From positions 22,988-86,987 of the forward strand of contig JAGVOT010000070.1 of NCBI GenBank assembly GCA_020052615.1: 64,000 nt of DNA. The letters run 5' to 3'. Under the pieces are notes generated by a model. That model had not been told where the DNA came from. It worked only from the letters and a program-made list of their open reading frames with translations, and did no database searches. Position 1 is the stretch's first letter. Every line of letters begins with the position of its first letter. This document shows, one piece after another, positions 26,826-36,626 of the stretch. Both the position numbers and the translations under genes were made by a program. The stretch comes from Nitrospirota bacterium. Its GTDB lineage: Bacteria; Nitrospirota; UBA9217.

Positions 26826-28304
26826 ATGAACAGGAAGCATAATACCACGGTACTCACCATCATGCGTTCGGCGCTGGCAGCGCTTGCCGTTGCCGGCCTG
26901 ATCGCCTGTACGACAGGACAGGGCGGACACGCCAGCGCGGGGAAGCCTGCCGCGGATGTTGCTAAGAAAGAGTTGAAGTACAGGGATTACAACGTGGTCC
27001 TGGTGAGCTTTGACGCTCTCCAGGCCGCTCATGTGCATTCGTTGGGCTATCCCAGGGATATCACGCCGACCATCGACGCAATGGCCGGACAGGGCTTCAA
27101 TTTCACCAACGCCATCTCTGTTGCTTCGTGGACGGTGCCTGCCTCGATGACCTGGTTCACCGGCGTCTATCCGTCGGAGCACCGGCTGACCAACAAGTTT
27201 GCGGTCTACGAGCCGCCGCTGACCAAGCTTTCGAACTTGAAGGAGCTCTCGCCGAACATCATGACCCTTGCCGAGGTCCTGAAGCAGAACGGCTATGCGA
27301 CAGGCGGGTTCACGGGCAACGCTGGGGTGAACGGATTCTTCGGCTACGGCCAGGGGTTCGATGTCTACTCCTTCGAGAAGGGCAAGTTCGGCAGCATGGA
27401 CCAGAGCGTCCCCAAGGCGCTTGAGTGGCTGGCGGCGAACAAGGACAAGAAATTCTTTCTCTTCCTCCATGGCTACGACATTCACGGCCAGAACGTGCCG
27501 GCCGGAGGGTTCGACTACCGCTTCGTGGACAAGGGCTACGACAAAAGATATTCCGGATCCAGGGAGGAACAGGAGGCGCTGCGCGAAGAAGGCCTGGAAA
27601 AGGGCGAGCTGAAGCTGCGCGACGAGGACGTAAAGTTCTGGCGGGCGATTTACGACGAGAAGATCAGCCGGACCGACGCCCGTTTCAAGGAGTTCCTTCA
27701 GGAGTTCGACAAGCTTGGACTGACCGGCAAGACGATCTTCGTGCTCACCTCGGACCACGGCACGGAATTCTACGAGCACCGTCACTTCGATCACGGATTC
27801 AGTCTCTATGACGAACTGATCCATGTGCCGCTGGTCATCAAGCTTCCGGGCGTGACTGCCGGCAAAGCCATCGCGGACCAGGTGAGCAGCCTCGACGTCA
27901 TGCCGACCATCCTCGACCTGCTGGATGTCAGAATGCCGGAGGCCGCAAAGAATCAGCTGCGCGGAGCGAGCCTGGCCCCGGCGCTCAAGGGCGAGACCGT
28001 CGCCAAGGATGTCTATTCCGAGACCGATTACCGCCTCTATACTTACAAGCGTTCCGTGATCACGAAGGACGGGTGGAAGTTTATCTATACCCTGGAGAAC
28101 AAGCAGCGGGAGCTGTATAATCTGAAGAACGACCCCGCCGAGACCGCGAACCTCGTCGAGAAGGAGCCGAGACTGGCCTACGAGCTCGAACAGAAATTGT
28201 TCGGCCATTTCAAATCCATCGGTCACGATCTTACAGCGCGGCAGTGGGTGACCGGGCTGAACCCGGTCTACGACTCGCAGGCGAAGGGGGCTTCGAAGAA
28301 ATGA
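26826..28304 (+). CDS. Sulfatase-like alkaline-phosphatase-superfamily lipoprotein
   Basis: Lipobox GLIACTT; VVLVSFDALQAAH; SWTVPASMTWFTG; TSDHGTEFYEH; C-terminal YNLKNDPAETANL. Confidence 0.85.
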   Translation: MNRKHNTTVLTIMRSALAALAVAGLIACTTGQGGHASAGKPAADVAKKELKYRDYNVVLVSFDALQAAHVHSLGYPRDITPTIDAMAGQGFNFTNAISVASWTVPASMTWFTGVYPSEHRLTNKFAVYEPPLTKLSNLKELSPNIMTLAEVLKQNGYATGGFTGNAGVNGFFGYGQGFDVYSFEKGKFGSMDQSVPKALEWLAANKDKKFFLFLHGYDIHGQNVPAGGFDYRFVDKGYDKRYSGSREEQEALREEGLEKGELKLRDEDVKFWRAIYDEKISRTDARFKEFLQEFDKLGLTGKTIFVLTSDHGTEFYEHRHFDHGFSLYDELIHVPLVIKLPGVTAGKAIADQVSSLDVMPTILDLLDVRMPEAAKNQLRGASLAPALKGETVAKDVYSETDYRLYTYKRSVITKDGWKFIYTLENKQRELYNLKNDPAETANLVEKEPRLAYELEQKLFGHFKSIGHDLTARQWVTGLNPVYDSQAKGASKK

Positions 28305-29965
28305 GGACACGGGCCGGCCGGCATCGTCTTAACGCACTTACGGCGTTCCTGTTGATGTGCTGCACCGCGGGAATGCCGGCGCAGGCCGCCCAGCCGGCAT
28401 CCGCACCTTCTCCGGCGCTCCACGAATATGCCAATGTCATTCTTGTTTCCCTTCAGTGCCTGCGGCCGGATCATCTCGGGACCTACGGCTACCAGCGGGA
28501 TGTGAGCAGGAACATCGACGCCTTAGCGCGGCGGTCGGTGGTCTTCGAGAACGCCATCGCCCAGGCCAGCCTGACGCCGGTAGCGCAGATGAGCATCCTT
28601 ACGTCGCAGTACGCACGGATCCACGGCATGGTTTCCTTCGAGGTCGCCAAGGACCAGGTGACCCCGCGCAGTCTCCCCGAGATCCTGAAGTTCTATGGGT
28701 ACACCAACACGGCCGTTATCAGTTCGCCCGAGTTCTTCGTGCGGTTCAACAGCGCCACGGGGACGACGATCAACACCGGCGACGTCTATTCGAGATCCTT
28801 CGACGAGGTCGTAAACACGCGGCGCGGCCTCGGGCCCCGGAATATCCGCAAGATCCCCGACGAGTCCCTGGAGTGGATCCGGGCGAACAAGGATGGGAAG
28901 TTCTTCCTCTGGATCGCCAGCGGTTTGCTGCACATGCCCTACGGTGCTGCAGTGCCCGAGCAGCACCGGGCACGGTTCGATCCGCCCGGCTACACGCCTT
29001 TCTGGAAACGGCTGCCGCAGCTTCCCCGGGAGGTCGCATCGAATCCGGACCCTGCCTATAATGTGCTGTCGCGGGTCTACCGGAACGAGTTCTTCTGGGA
29101 GTTCGCGCCGGTCTATCGTCTCCAGCCCGAGGACATCGCCTATGTGAACGCCCGGTACGACGCCGGTGTGTTCTACACCGACCGCTTCATCGGCGAGCTG
29201 GTGAAGCTCCTGGACGAGTTGGGGCTCACGGAGAAGACGCTGGTCGTCCTGCACTCGAGCCACGGCGACGATCTGGGCGAACGGGACGGCTTCTTTCACT
29301 ATGACGTCACCGAAGGGGTGGTCAGGGATGCGCTGATCGTGCAGTTCCCCGGCAGGGAATTCGGCGGCAGGCGTGTGCCGCAGCAGGTGCAGAGCATCGA
29401 CATCATGCCGACCGTGCTCGACTATCTCGGCATTCCTTCGCCCCACGAGGCGCAGGGCGGGAGCCTGATGCCGCTGGTCCGCGGAGAGCGGACCAGCGCG
29501 CCGAGCGAGTACGCGTATATCGACCGTATCCCCTGGTGGGAATACACCCTGAGCAAGTGGTACCTCGAATTTCAGGGCGGCAGGGGCGCGCACTTCGCCG
29601 TTTCGGAGCGGCCGGCGCTGAAGGAATACCAGGCGATGCTGCGCAGGAACTTCGACCCCCTTGGCTATCCGCCGGGTGACATCGCCATCAGGACGAACGA
29701 ATGGAAGCTCATCGTTCGCAAGGACCTTGAGATGCTGAACCGCGTATCCTGGTGGAGCTTCATCACCGGGAAGCGGCATGACGTGGCGGAGATCGAGCTG
29801 TATGATCTCAAGAACGACCCCACGGAGCAGGTGAACGTAGCGGCGAAGCACCCCGAGGTGGTTGCGAAGCTGAAAGAGAAGGTCCTGGCCTGGGACCGGT
29901 CCGTGGAAAAGCGAAAGGCACGCTATGAGAAAAACGATACTCGATTCATCATTCCCTATCCCTGA
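28301..29965 (+). CDS. Sulfatase-like protein with substituted metal ligands
   Basis: ATGA overlap with the previous gene; sulfatase fold motifs but VSLQCLRPDH and LHSSHGDD replace FDALR / SDHG; C-terminal YDLKNDPTEQVNVA. Confidence 0.8.
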   Translation: MRTRAGRHRLNALTAFLLMCCTAGMPAQAAQPASAPSPALHEYANVILVSLQCLRPDHLGTYGYQRDVSRNIDALARRSVVFENAIAQASLTPVAQMSILTSQYARIHGMVSFEVAKDQVTPRSLPEILKFYGYTNTAVISSPEFFVRFNSATGTTINTGDVYSRSFDEVVNTRRGLGPRNIRKIPDESLEWIRANKDGKFFLWIASGLLHMPYGAAVPEQHRARFDPPGYTPFWKRLPQLPREVASNPDPAYNVLSRVYRNEFFWEFAPVYRLQPEDIAYVNARYDAGVFYTDRFIGELVKLLDELGLTEKTLVVLHSSHGDDLGERDGFFHYDVTEGVVRDALIVQFPGREFGGRRVPQQVQSIDIMPTVLDYLGIPSPHEAQGGSLMPLVRGERTSAPSEYAYIDRIPWWEYTLSKWYLEFQGGRGAHFAVSERPALKEYQAMLRRNFDPLGYPPGDIAIRTNEWKLIVRKDLEMLNRVSWWSFITGKRHDVAEIELYDLKNDPTEQVNVAAKHPEVVAKLKEKVLAWDRSVEKRKARYEKNDTRFIIPYP

Positions 29966-30043
29966 TTTACGCAGCGGCAGCCTCGGGACGCAGTTCCGGC
30001 CGCGATCGGTCCATGCGCCAGAAACGGCGAGGTGCACTCCCCA

Positions 30044-30727
30044 ATGAAGGTATCAGTCGTCATCCCCGCCTATAACGAGAAGGCGACGATCAGGCAGATT
30101 CTTGAGCGTGTCCTGGACGTTGACATCGACAAAGAGGTGATCCTGGTGGACGACGGGTCCACTGACGGTACGCGGGAGATCGTGGAGGACATGGCGAGCG
30201 ACAGGGTCCGCATTTACCTCCACGACCGCAACAGGGGAAAGGGAGCGGCCCTGAGGACCGGCTTTCAGCATGCGACCGGGGACATCGTGATCGTCCAGGA
30301 CGCCGACATGGAGTATGACCCGGACGAATACGCAAAACTGATCAAACCGATACTTGAAGGCAAGGCAGATGTCGTATACGGATCCCGCTTTGTCAGCGGA
30401 GAATACCGGAGGGTGCTGTTTTTTTGGCATATGCTGGGCAATAAGTTCCTTACGTTGTTGTCGAACCTGTTGACGAACCTGAATCTTACTGATATGTATA
30501 CCTGTTATAAAGTCTTCAGACGGCCTTTACTGGAGAAGATCGCTATCGAGGAAGATCGTTTCGGTTTTGATCCCGAGATCACCGCCAAGTTCGCCCACTT
30601 GAAAGTGCGAATGTATGAGGTCGGCATTTCCTATTCGGGAAGGACCTATAAGGAAGGCAAGAAGATCGGTTGGAAGGACGGCTTCTCCGCACTGTGGTGC
30701 ATTCTCAAGTACAACCTTGCGCATTGA
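30044..30727 (+). CDS. GT2 glycosyltransferase, dolichyl/polyprenyl-phosphate mannosyltransferase-like
   Basis: [20 protein letters not shown]...[16 protein letters not shown]...[13 protein letters not shown]...[14 protein letters not shown] gaggtg before ATG 30044. Confidence 0.9.
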   Translation: MKVSVVIPAYNEKATIRQILERVLDVDIDKEVILVDDGSTDGTREIVEDMASDRVRIYLHDRNRGKGAALRTGFQHATGDIVIVQDADMEYDPDEYAKLIKPILEGKADVVYGSRFVSGEYRRVLFFWHMLGNKFLTLLSNLLTNLNLTDMYTCYKVFRRPLLEKIAIEEDRFGFDPEITAKFAHLKVRMYEVGISYSGRTYKEGKKIGWKDGFSALWCILKYNLAH

Positions 30728-30822
30728 AGGCGCATACCTCAATAGAGGAGCGATCGGAACGCCTCGGTCATTACCTGGTTCCCTGAAATAGCAGATTAAC
30801 GGCCCCGGGGAAAAGCAACCAT

Positions 30823-31878
30823 ATGAAAAAAATGCTTATTACCGGCTCATCCGGCCTGGTTGGCTCAGAGGTCGCTGCCTTCTTCCATAGATTTGGTTTT
30901 GCCGTTCATGGGATCGACAGCAATCAGAGGGCTGTGTTCTTCGGTCCGACAGGCGACACCCGCTGGAACCAGCGGCGACTTGTGGAGACATTGCCGAATT
31001 TCAGGCACCATGAACTGGACATTCGTGACCGGCAGGGGTTGCTTGATCTCGTCAGAGAACTCAAACCCTCGGGGATCGTCCATGCCGCGGCCCAGCCTTC
31101 CCATGATCGCGCCGCCGCAATCCCTTTTGATGACTTTGATACAAATGCCGTGGGAACACTGAATCTTCTGGAGGCTGCCCATCAGGCCTGTCCTGAAGCG
31201 CCTTTCATATTTATGTCCACGAATAAGGTCTACGGCGACTTGCCCAACAGTATCCCGCTTGTGGAGATGGAAACCCGTTGGGACTATGCCGACCCCGCCT
31301 TTTTCAACGGTATTCCTGAGACTTTTTCGATAGATCAAAGCAAGCATTCCCTGTTCGGGGCCTCGAAGGCCGCCGCTGATATCCTGGTGCAGGAGTACGG
31401 CCGGTATTTCAATATGCCCACCTGCTGTCTCCGTGGCGGTTGTCTCACCGGCCCGAACCATTCGGGAGTAGAACTTCATGGCTTTCTGAGCTATCTCGTC
31501 AAGTGCAACGTGGAAGGCCGGGAATACACCATATTCGGATACAAGGGAAAGCAGGTTCGGGACAATATTCACGCAGAGGATGTTGCCCGCTTCATCTTCG
31601 CGTTCTATCATGCGCCCCGCTCCGGCGAGGTCTACAACCTGGGCGGAGGCAAGGCCAATTCGTGCTCGATCCTCGAGGCGTTCTCGCTAGTGCAGGATCT
31701 GACCGGCAATCGTCAGCTCTATCGCTACAACGACGAGAACCGGATCGGAGACCATATCTGCTATTACAGCGATCTGACAAAAATGAAGGCCCACTACCCG
31801 CAGTGGAGCATTTCCCGGCCACTCCGGGAAATACTGACGGAGATCGTCGAGTCCTGGAAAGAGCGTCTGCCACTATGA
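30823..31878 (+). CDS. NAD-dependent epimerase/dehydratase (CDP-paratose 2-epimerase-like)
   Basis: [60 protein letters not shown]. Confidence 0.88.
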   Translation: MKKMLITGSSGLVGSEVAAFFHRFGFAVHGIDSNQRAVFFGPTGDTRWNQRRLVETLPNFRHHELDIRDRQGLLDLVRELKPSGIVHAAAQPSHDRAAAIPFDDFDTNAVGTLNLLEAAHQACPEAPFIFMSTNKVYGDLPNSIPLVEMETRWDYADPAFFNGIPETFSIDQSKHSLFGASKAAADILVQEYGRYFNMPTCCLRGGCLTGPNHSGVELHGFLSYLVKCNVEGREYTIFGYKGKQVRDNIHAEDVARFIFAFYHAPRSGEVYNLGGGKANSCSILEAFSLVQDLTGNRQLYRYNDENRIGDHICYYSDLTKMKAHYPQWSISRPLREILTEIVESWKERLPL

Positions 31879-32948
31879 AAATACTTATAACCGGCATCTG
31901 CGGTTTTACCGGGAGCACGCTGGCCCGGGCATTGCTGGAGGCGGAGTCCGGGATCACGGTCTACGGAATTGATAACTTCGCCCGTCCGGGAAGCGAGCAG
32001 AACAGGGGCCCGCTCCGGGACCTCGGCATCACGGTCTTCCACGGCGACATCCGGGCAGCGGCAGACCTCGACAAACTCCCTGCAGTCGATTGGGTCATCG
32101 ATGCGGCCGCGAATCCCAGCGTTCTGGCCGGGATCGACGGCAGGACCACGAGCCGCGATCTGGTCGACACCAACCTCTTGGGAACGATAAACGTTCTGGA
32201 GTACTGCAAGAGACATCAGGCCGGATTCATCCTGCTCAGCACCAGCCGGGTTTACTCGATAGCGGCACTGACAGAGATCGCAGTAACGACGGAAGCAGAG
32301 TGCTTTCGGCTGGAGACGGGACAGAAACTTCCCCCGGGCGTCACCGAACGAGGCCTGAATGAAAGCTTCAGCACACTCCCGCCTCTCTCGCTGTATGGCT
32401 GCACCAAACTTGCTTCGGAGCTGCTCGCCCTGGAATACGGCGAAACCTTCAATTTTCCCGTCTGGATCGACCGCTGCGGGGTCCTGGCGGGCGCAGGCCA
32501 GTTTGGCAGGCCCGATCAGGGGATCTTCGCTTACTGGATCAATTCCTGGATCAGGAGGCGACCGCTGAAATATCTCGGTTTCGGCGGGAAGGGCTTCCAG
32601 GTGCGCGACTGCCTCCATCCCCGCGACCTGGTCCCTCTCATCAGAAAGCAGGTCGCTTCGCCGGCAGTCTCCGGCTCCGTTCGCACGATCAACCTGGGCG
32701 GAGGGAAGGACCGTGCCATTTCTCTCGCAGGGCTGAGCGGCTGGTGCCGGGATCGGTTTGGCGATCATACGGTGTCCGGTGATCCTGCACTGCGCCGGTT
32801 CGATATTCCCTGGTTGATCATGGATTCCTCACTCGCGGAATCGACCTGGAACTGGCGGCCCGAGACCACGCTCCCGGCAATTCTCGAGGAGATCGCTCGG
32901 CACGCGGAGCTGCATCCGCGCTGGCTTGAACTTTCAGGAGTCCCATGA
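31875..32948 (+). CDS. NAD-dependent epimerase/dehydratase (second paralogue)
   Basis: [55 protein letters not shown] overlap with the previous gene. Confidence 0.88.
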   Translation: MKILITGICGFTGSTLARALLEAESGITVYGIDNFARPGSEQNRGPLRDLGITVFHGDIRAAADLDKLPAVDWVIDAAANPSVLAGIDGRTTSRDLVDTNLLGTINVLEYCKRHQAGFILLSTSRVYSIAALTEIAVTTEAECFRLETGQKLPPGVTERGLNESFSTLPPLSLYGCTKLASELLALEYGETFNFPVWIDRCGVLAGAGQFGRPDQGIFAYWINSWIRRRPLKYLGFGGKGFQVRDCLHPRDLVPLIRKQVASPAVSGSVRTINLGGGKDRAISLAGLSGWCRDRFGDHTVSGDPALRRFDIPWLIMDSSLAESTWNWRPETTLPAILEEIARHAELHPRWLELSGVP

Positions 32949-33706
32949 GCGCGCCCATCGAACGAGAGCCGTTGAAACTGCTGTCCGTTGTCATGCCTGC
33001 CCGGGACGAAGAGGGATGCGTCGGCGCCACGGTGGAAAAGCTCTCCCGTGAACTGCGCCTGCACCGCATTCCGCACGAGATCGTCGTTGTCGACGACGGC
33101 AGCAGGGACCGGACCTGGCCGCTGCTGCAGGATCTTAGCGAGCGCGTACCGGAACTGAGGCCGGTGCAGAATGCCGGCGAGCACGGATTCGGCAGGGCCG
33201 TCGTGGCAGGACTCGACCGGATCAACGGGGACGCCGTGGTCTTCGTGATGGCCGACGGGTCCGACGACCGCGGCGACGTGGTCCGGTACTGGCTGGAGCT
33301 GAACAAGGGTTTTGATTGTGTCTTCGGCAGCAGGTTCGTAAAGGGCGGCCGCACCATCGATTATCCTTTCTTCAAGCTCGTCCTGAACCGTCTGGCAAAC
33401 ACCTTCATTCGTCTCCTGTTCCGCATCAAGCTGAACGACACGACCAACGCCTTCAAGGCCTATCGCCGCGAAGTCATTGATGGGTGCCGTCCCCTGATCG
33501 CGCCGCATTTCAACCTGACCGTGGAGCTGCCGCTCAAGGCCATAGTCCGGGGGTTCACCTGGACGGTAGTGCCGATAACGTGGCGGAACCGGCGGTCCGG
33601 CGAGACGAAGCTCAAGATCAAGGAGATGGGAAGCCGGTACCTGTTCATCTGCCTCTATGTCTGGTTCGAAAAATATTTTTCCTGCGGAGATTACCGGAAG
33701 AAATGA
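32945..33706 (+). CDS. GT2 glycosyltransferase (polyprenyl-phosphate sugar synthase-like)
   Basis: LSVVMPARDEEGCVGATVEKL...EIVVVDDGSRDRTW...VMADGSDDRGD...TTNAFKAYRREV; ATGA overlap. Confidence 0.9.
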   Translation: MSAPIEREPLKLLSVVMPARDEEGCVGATVEKLSRELRLHRIPHEIVVVDDGSRDRTWPLLQDLSERVPELRPVQNAGEHGFGRAVVAGLDRINGDAVVFVMADGSDDRGDVVRYWLELNKGFDCVFGSRFVKGGRTIDYPFFKLVLNRLANTFIRLLFRIKLNDTTNAFKAYRREVIDGCRPLIAPHFNLTVELPLKAIVRGFTWTVVPITWRNRRSGETKLKIKEMGSRYLFICLYVWFEKYFSCGDYRKK

Positions 33707-33772
33707 CGCCCTTGGGCCTGAATCCCGATGCAGCAAAGGCGGGTTGCGGCATGCCTCGCCAGGCGCAAAGCC

Positions 33773-35263
33773 ATGAGCTCTGAGCGTCGGCGCATACCCT
33801 TCAGTAAGTGGACCTCCCGCTTCCTCTGGGCCGCGGTCATCGTTTTCCTCGCCCTGTACGCGTTGTTCTTCCTGAAGTTCTCCGTTTCCCTCATTGCCTA
33901 TCCCTTTGACTGGGAAGAGACCGATGGGCAAGTCCTTATCACTTCCCGCCTGATCGCTCAGGGGCGTTCGATCTATGAAGATCCTCTCCAATTCCCCATG
34001 TTCACGTACATCTATCCCCCCCTTTACCCGGGACTCGTAGCCTTTCTGATGCGGTTCTTCGGGGAGGGGCTCGCGGTCGCGCGCGCGGTATCGCTCCTAT
34101 CAACGATCGGCATCGTTTTCATGATATACCGTATCGTCCGGAAAAGCGGCTCCTCAGCCCTGATCGCTTCAGTATCGGCGCTCCTGTTGTTCGCGTTTCC
34201 TCTGGGAACCGAGTGGCTCACCTCTACGAGAACGGACGCCTTGTTCTGCCTCCTCCTGCTTGCCGGTTTTTCCATGCTGCCCTGGGCGGCAGACCGGGAA
34301 AGCAGCAGGCTCCGGCTGCTGGCTCCCGCGGCCGTGCTTCTGCTCGCCATGCTCACCAAACAACACGGCATCTCGGCGGCGGTTGTCGCCGCTCTTGTAG
34401 TCGGGGCGGTCAGCGTGCCGCGGGGGCTGATCTTTTCCAGCGTCTTCGGCTTGGGATCCCTGCTCGTATTCCAGATTCTCCAGGAATGGTCTTCCGGGTG
34501 GTTTTACAAGGACGTCATCGGTCATGCCGCACATCTTGCCTTGACGCTTCCCATTGATGCGGGCCGTCTTCGGGAATACAGCGCCGAATTCCTGACCGCC
34601 TACGGTGCGCCCATCGCGGTCATAGCGGCAGCCGCGGTCAAGTTCCGGCTTCGCCGGGAGCATTTGGCATGGTATCTGTTGTTCGTGCTCGCGGCATCAT
34701 GGGGGATGCAGACAGGACGGAACGGCTTCGCTCATAACCATTTCATCCCTTCGGCGGCAGCGACCTGCATCCTGTTCGGAATATCACTCGAGACCTGGCG
34801 GCATTGGCTCAGAACGTCCTTCCCCGGAAGGGTTCATCAGATCAGCGCCCTGGTTGCTGCAGGCCTGCTGGTGGCGCTGCTCTTTCCACGTAACCAGTTG
34901 ATAACGCTGACGCCGCCGTCCGGAGACGATGCTCGGGTGTGGTCGGAAACGGTCGATTTCATGCGCGATTCCCCCGGTGCGGTGCTTGCGGACTATGTTC
35001 CGGCAGCTGCCGCAGTCTCGGGAAAATGGGAATACGCAACGGATTCGGTCAACCTGATGTTCTCCGGTCTGGACGACTCTTCCCGGATCGTGCCCCTGCT
35101 TGAAGAAAGGCGGTTTTCAGCGATCGTACTGTACGAACATACGTTCTTCTCGCAAGAGATCAAGAACACTATCCTGAACCGCTACCGTCTGGTAAGAAGG
35201 CTTCCTGTGCACACTGCAGAGTTCGACATGGAACGATCTCTACTGTGGTTCGTTCCTAAGTGA
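33773..35263 (+). CDS. Polytopic GT-C-like glycosyltransferase (ArnT/GT39/DUF2029-like)
   Basis: Multiple TM helices; FDWEETDGQVLITSRLIAQGRSIYEDP...YPPLYPGLVAFLMRFFGEG. ORF track starts at 33728. Confidence 0.75.
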   Translation: MSSERRRIPFSKWTSRFLWAAVIVFLALYALFFLKFSVSLIAYPFDWEETDGQVLITSRLIAQGRSIYEDPLQFPMFTYIYPPLYPGLVAFLMRFFGEGLAVARAVSLLSTIGIVFMIYRIVRKSGSSALIASVSALLLFAFPLGTEWLTSTRTDALFCLLLLAGFSMLPWAADRESSRLRLLAPAAVLLLAMLTKQHGISAAVVAALVVGAVSVPRGLIFSSVFGLGSLLVFQILQEWSSGWFYKDVIGHAAHLALTLPIDAGRLREYSAEFLTAYGAPIAVIAAAAVKFRLRREHLAWYLLFVLAASWGMQTGRNGFAHNHFIPSAAATCILFGISLETWRHWLRTSFPGRVHQISALVAAGLLVALLFPRNQLITLTPPSGDDARVWSETVDFMRDSPGAVLADYVPAAAAVSGKWEYATDSVNLMFSGLDDSSRIVPLLEERRFSAIVLYEHTFFSQEIKNTILNRYRLVRRLPVHTAEFDMERSLLWFVPK

Positions 35264-35289
35264 ACACGCCAGTGCCTTCAAAGTATGTA

Positions 35290-35318
35290 TTGACAGCCAA
35301 AATCCGGTAGCTTATGAT
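35290..35318 (+). promoter_or_regulatory. Near-consensus sigma70 promoter
   Basis: TTGACA-N17-TATGAT, 45 bp upstream of the UbiA start. Confidence 0.7.
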
Positions 35319-35362
35319 TCACGAAGCCTAACGTACTAATAACTCAGGATTTTACGCTAAAT

Positions 35363-36280
35363 ATGGGGGACAATGCGGTCGCGGCGCGGGAGAACATGAA
35401 AAAATACCTGCTCATGTACAGTAGGGCGCTGCGGGTCCATCAGCACGTAAAGAATCTGCTCGTCTTCGTTCCCGTGGTGACGGCGCAGCGGTTCACGGAC
35501 CCCGCCGTACTGCTCCAGGCGTCCATTGCTTTTCTCGCCTTCAGTCTTTGCACCTCGAGCGGATATCTCCTGAACGATTATCTGGACCTGCGAAACGACC
35601 GCCTGCATCCCACGAAAAAGACGCGGCCCCTGGCATCGGGCGAATTGCCGCTCCTGCACATGCTGGTGCTGGTTCCCCTGCTGTTCCTGCTGGCGCTCGC
35701 GACCGCCATGCTCCTCCCCGGGGCGTTCCTCGCCACGCTGCTGCTCTACTATTGTCTGACGTTCTGCTATTCGCTCTGGCTGAAGCGTCTCATGGTCCTC
35801 GATGTCATGATCCTGGCTTTCTTATATTCCGCCCGGATCGTCGCGGGCCTGGCTGCAACAACGATCGCCTTCTCGTTCTGGCTGCTGGCATTCTCCTTCT
35901 TCCTGTTCCTGAGCCTGGCCTTCGTCAAACGGTACACGGAGCTTGCGTGGGCACGGGACGAGCGGCACGGCGCCATCGTCCAGGGGCGGGGGTATGAGGT
36001 CGGCGATATACCGCTTGTCGCATCGCTGGGAGGGGCGAGCGGATATCTCGCCGTTCTGGTCTTGGCATTCTATCTGAACAGCCAGGATGTTATGAAACTG
36101 TACCGCGACCCGAAGGTTCTCTGGTTATTATGCCCCATCATGCTTTACTGGATCAGCCGTGTGTGGTTCATAACGCAGCGGGGTGAAATGACGGATGATC
36201 CCGTTGTCTTTGCCCTTGAGGACAAGGTAAGCCTGTTCATGGGGCTCCTGGTCGCCGGCATCATCCTGGCGGCACGATAA
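35363..36280 (+). CDS. UbiA-family prenyltransferase (decaprenyl-phosphate phosphoribosyltransferase-like)
   Basis: SSGYLLNDYLDLRNDRLHPTKKTRPLASGELP, polytopic. Confidence 0.88.
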   Translation: MGDNAVAARENMKKYLLMYSRALRVHQHVKNLLVFVPVVTAQRFTDPAVLLQASIAFLAFSLCTSSGYLLNDYLDLRNDRLHPTKKTRPLASGELPLLHMLVLVPLLFLLALATAMLLPGAFLATLLLYYCLTFCYSLWLKRLMVLDVMILAFLYSARIVAGLAATTIAFSFWLLAFSFFLFLSLAFVKRYTELAWARDERHGAIVQGRGYEVGDIPLVASLGGASGYLAVLVLAFYLNSQDVMKLYRDPKVLWLLCPIMLYWISRVWFITQRGEMTDDPVVFALEDKVSLFMGLLVAGIILAAR

Positions 36281-36284
36281 ACGA

Positions 36285-36626
36285 ATGCCCTTTTTTTATT
36301 CAACCGTCTCCGCCCTTGTCGATGCGCTCATCCCTGTTCCGGGAGGCCGGGAACAATACCGGGAGACGCGGTGCAAGGTCTTTGATTTCGTCATACGACA
36401 ATACAGGAGAACGCCAAATCATCTTCGGCTGGGATTGTTTGCTGCCGCTCTGCTCCTGGGTCTGTGGCCGATCCCGCGGTTCCGTAGCTCTTTTCGCGCA
36501 CTCTCGGAGGCGCAGCAACTCGTTATCGTCGATCGATGGCGCAGGGGAGGCCTGCTCATGCGCGCCCTGATCCTGTACTTTGAGACCTTGTCGGTATTCG
36601 CATGGTATTCCTATCATGAACACTAG
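36285..36626 (+). CDS. Small protein preceding and overlapping the GMC oxidoreductase (gluconate dehydrogenase subunit 3 / GMC N-terminal-like)
   Basis: 113 aa, LSEAQQLVIVDRWRRGGLLMRALILYFETLSVFAWYSYHEH; 11-bp overlap with next gene. Confidence 0.55.
   Translation: MPFFYSTVSALVDALIPVPGGREQYRETRCKVFDFVIRQYRRTPNHLRLGLFAAALLLGLWPIPRFRSSFRALSEAQQLVIVDRWRRGGLLMRALILYFETLSVFAWYSYHEH

Noticed and set aside
26826-29965. Classical formylglycine sulfatases
   Set aside because: Neither protein has a C/S-x-P-x-R motif at the nucleophile position, so I call them only sulfatase-like.
36285-36626. Reading 36285-36626 as a frameshifted N-terminus of the GMC oxidoreductase
   Set aside because: The GMC ORF has its own start at 36616 and a complete FAD-binding motif, so a separate small overlapping gene is simpler; a frameshift cannot be fully excluded.
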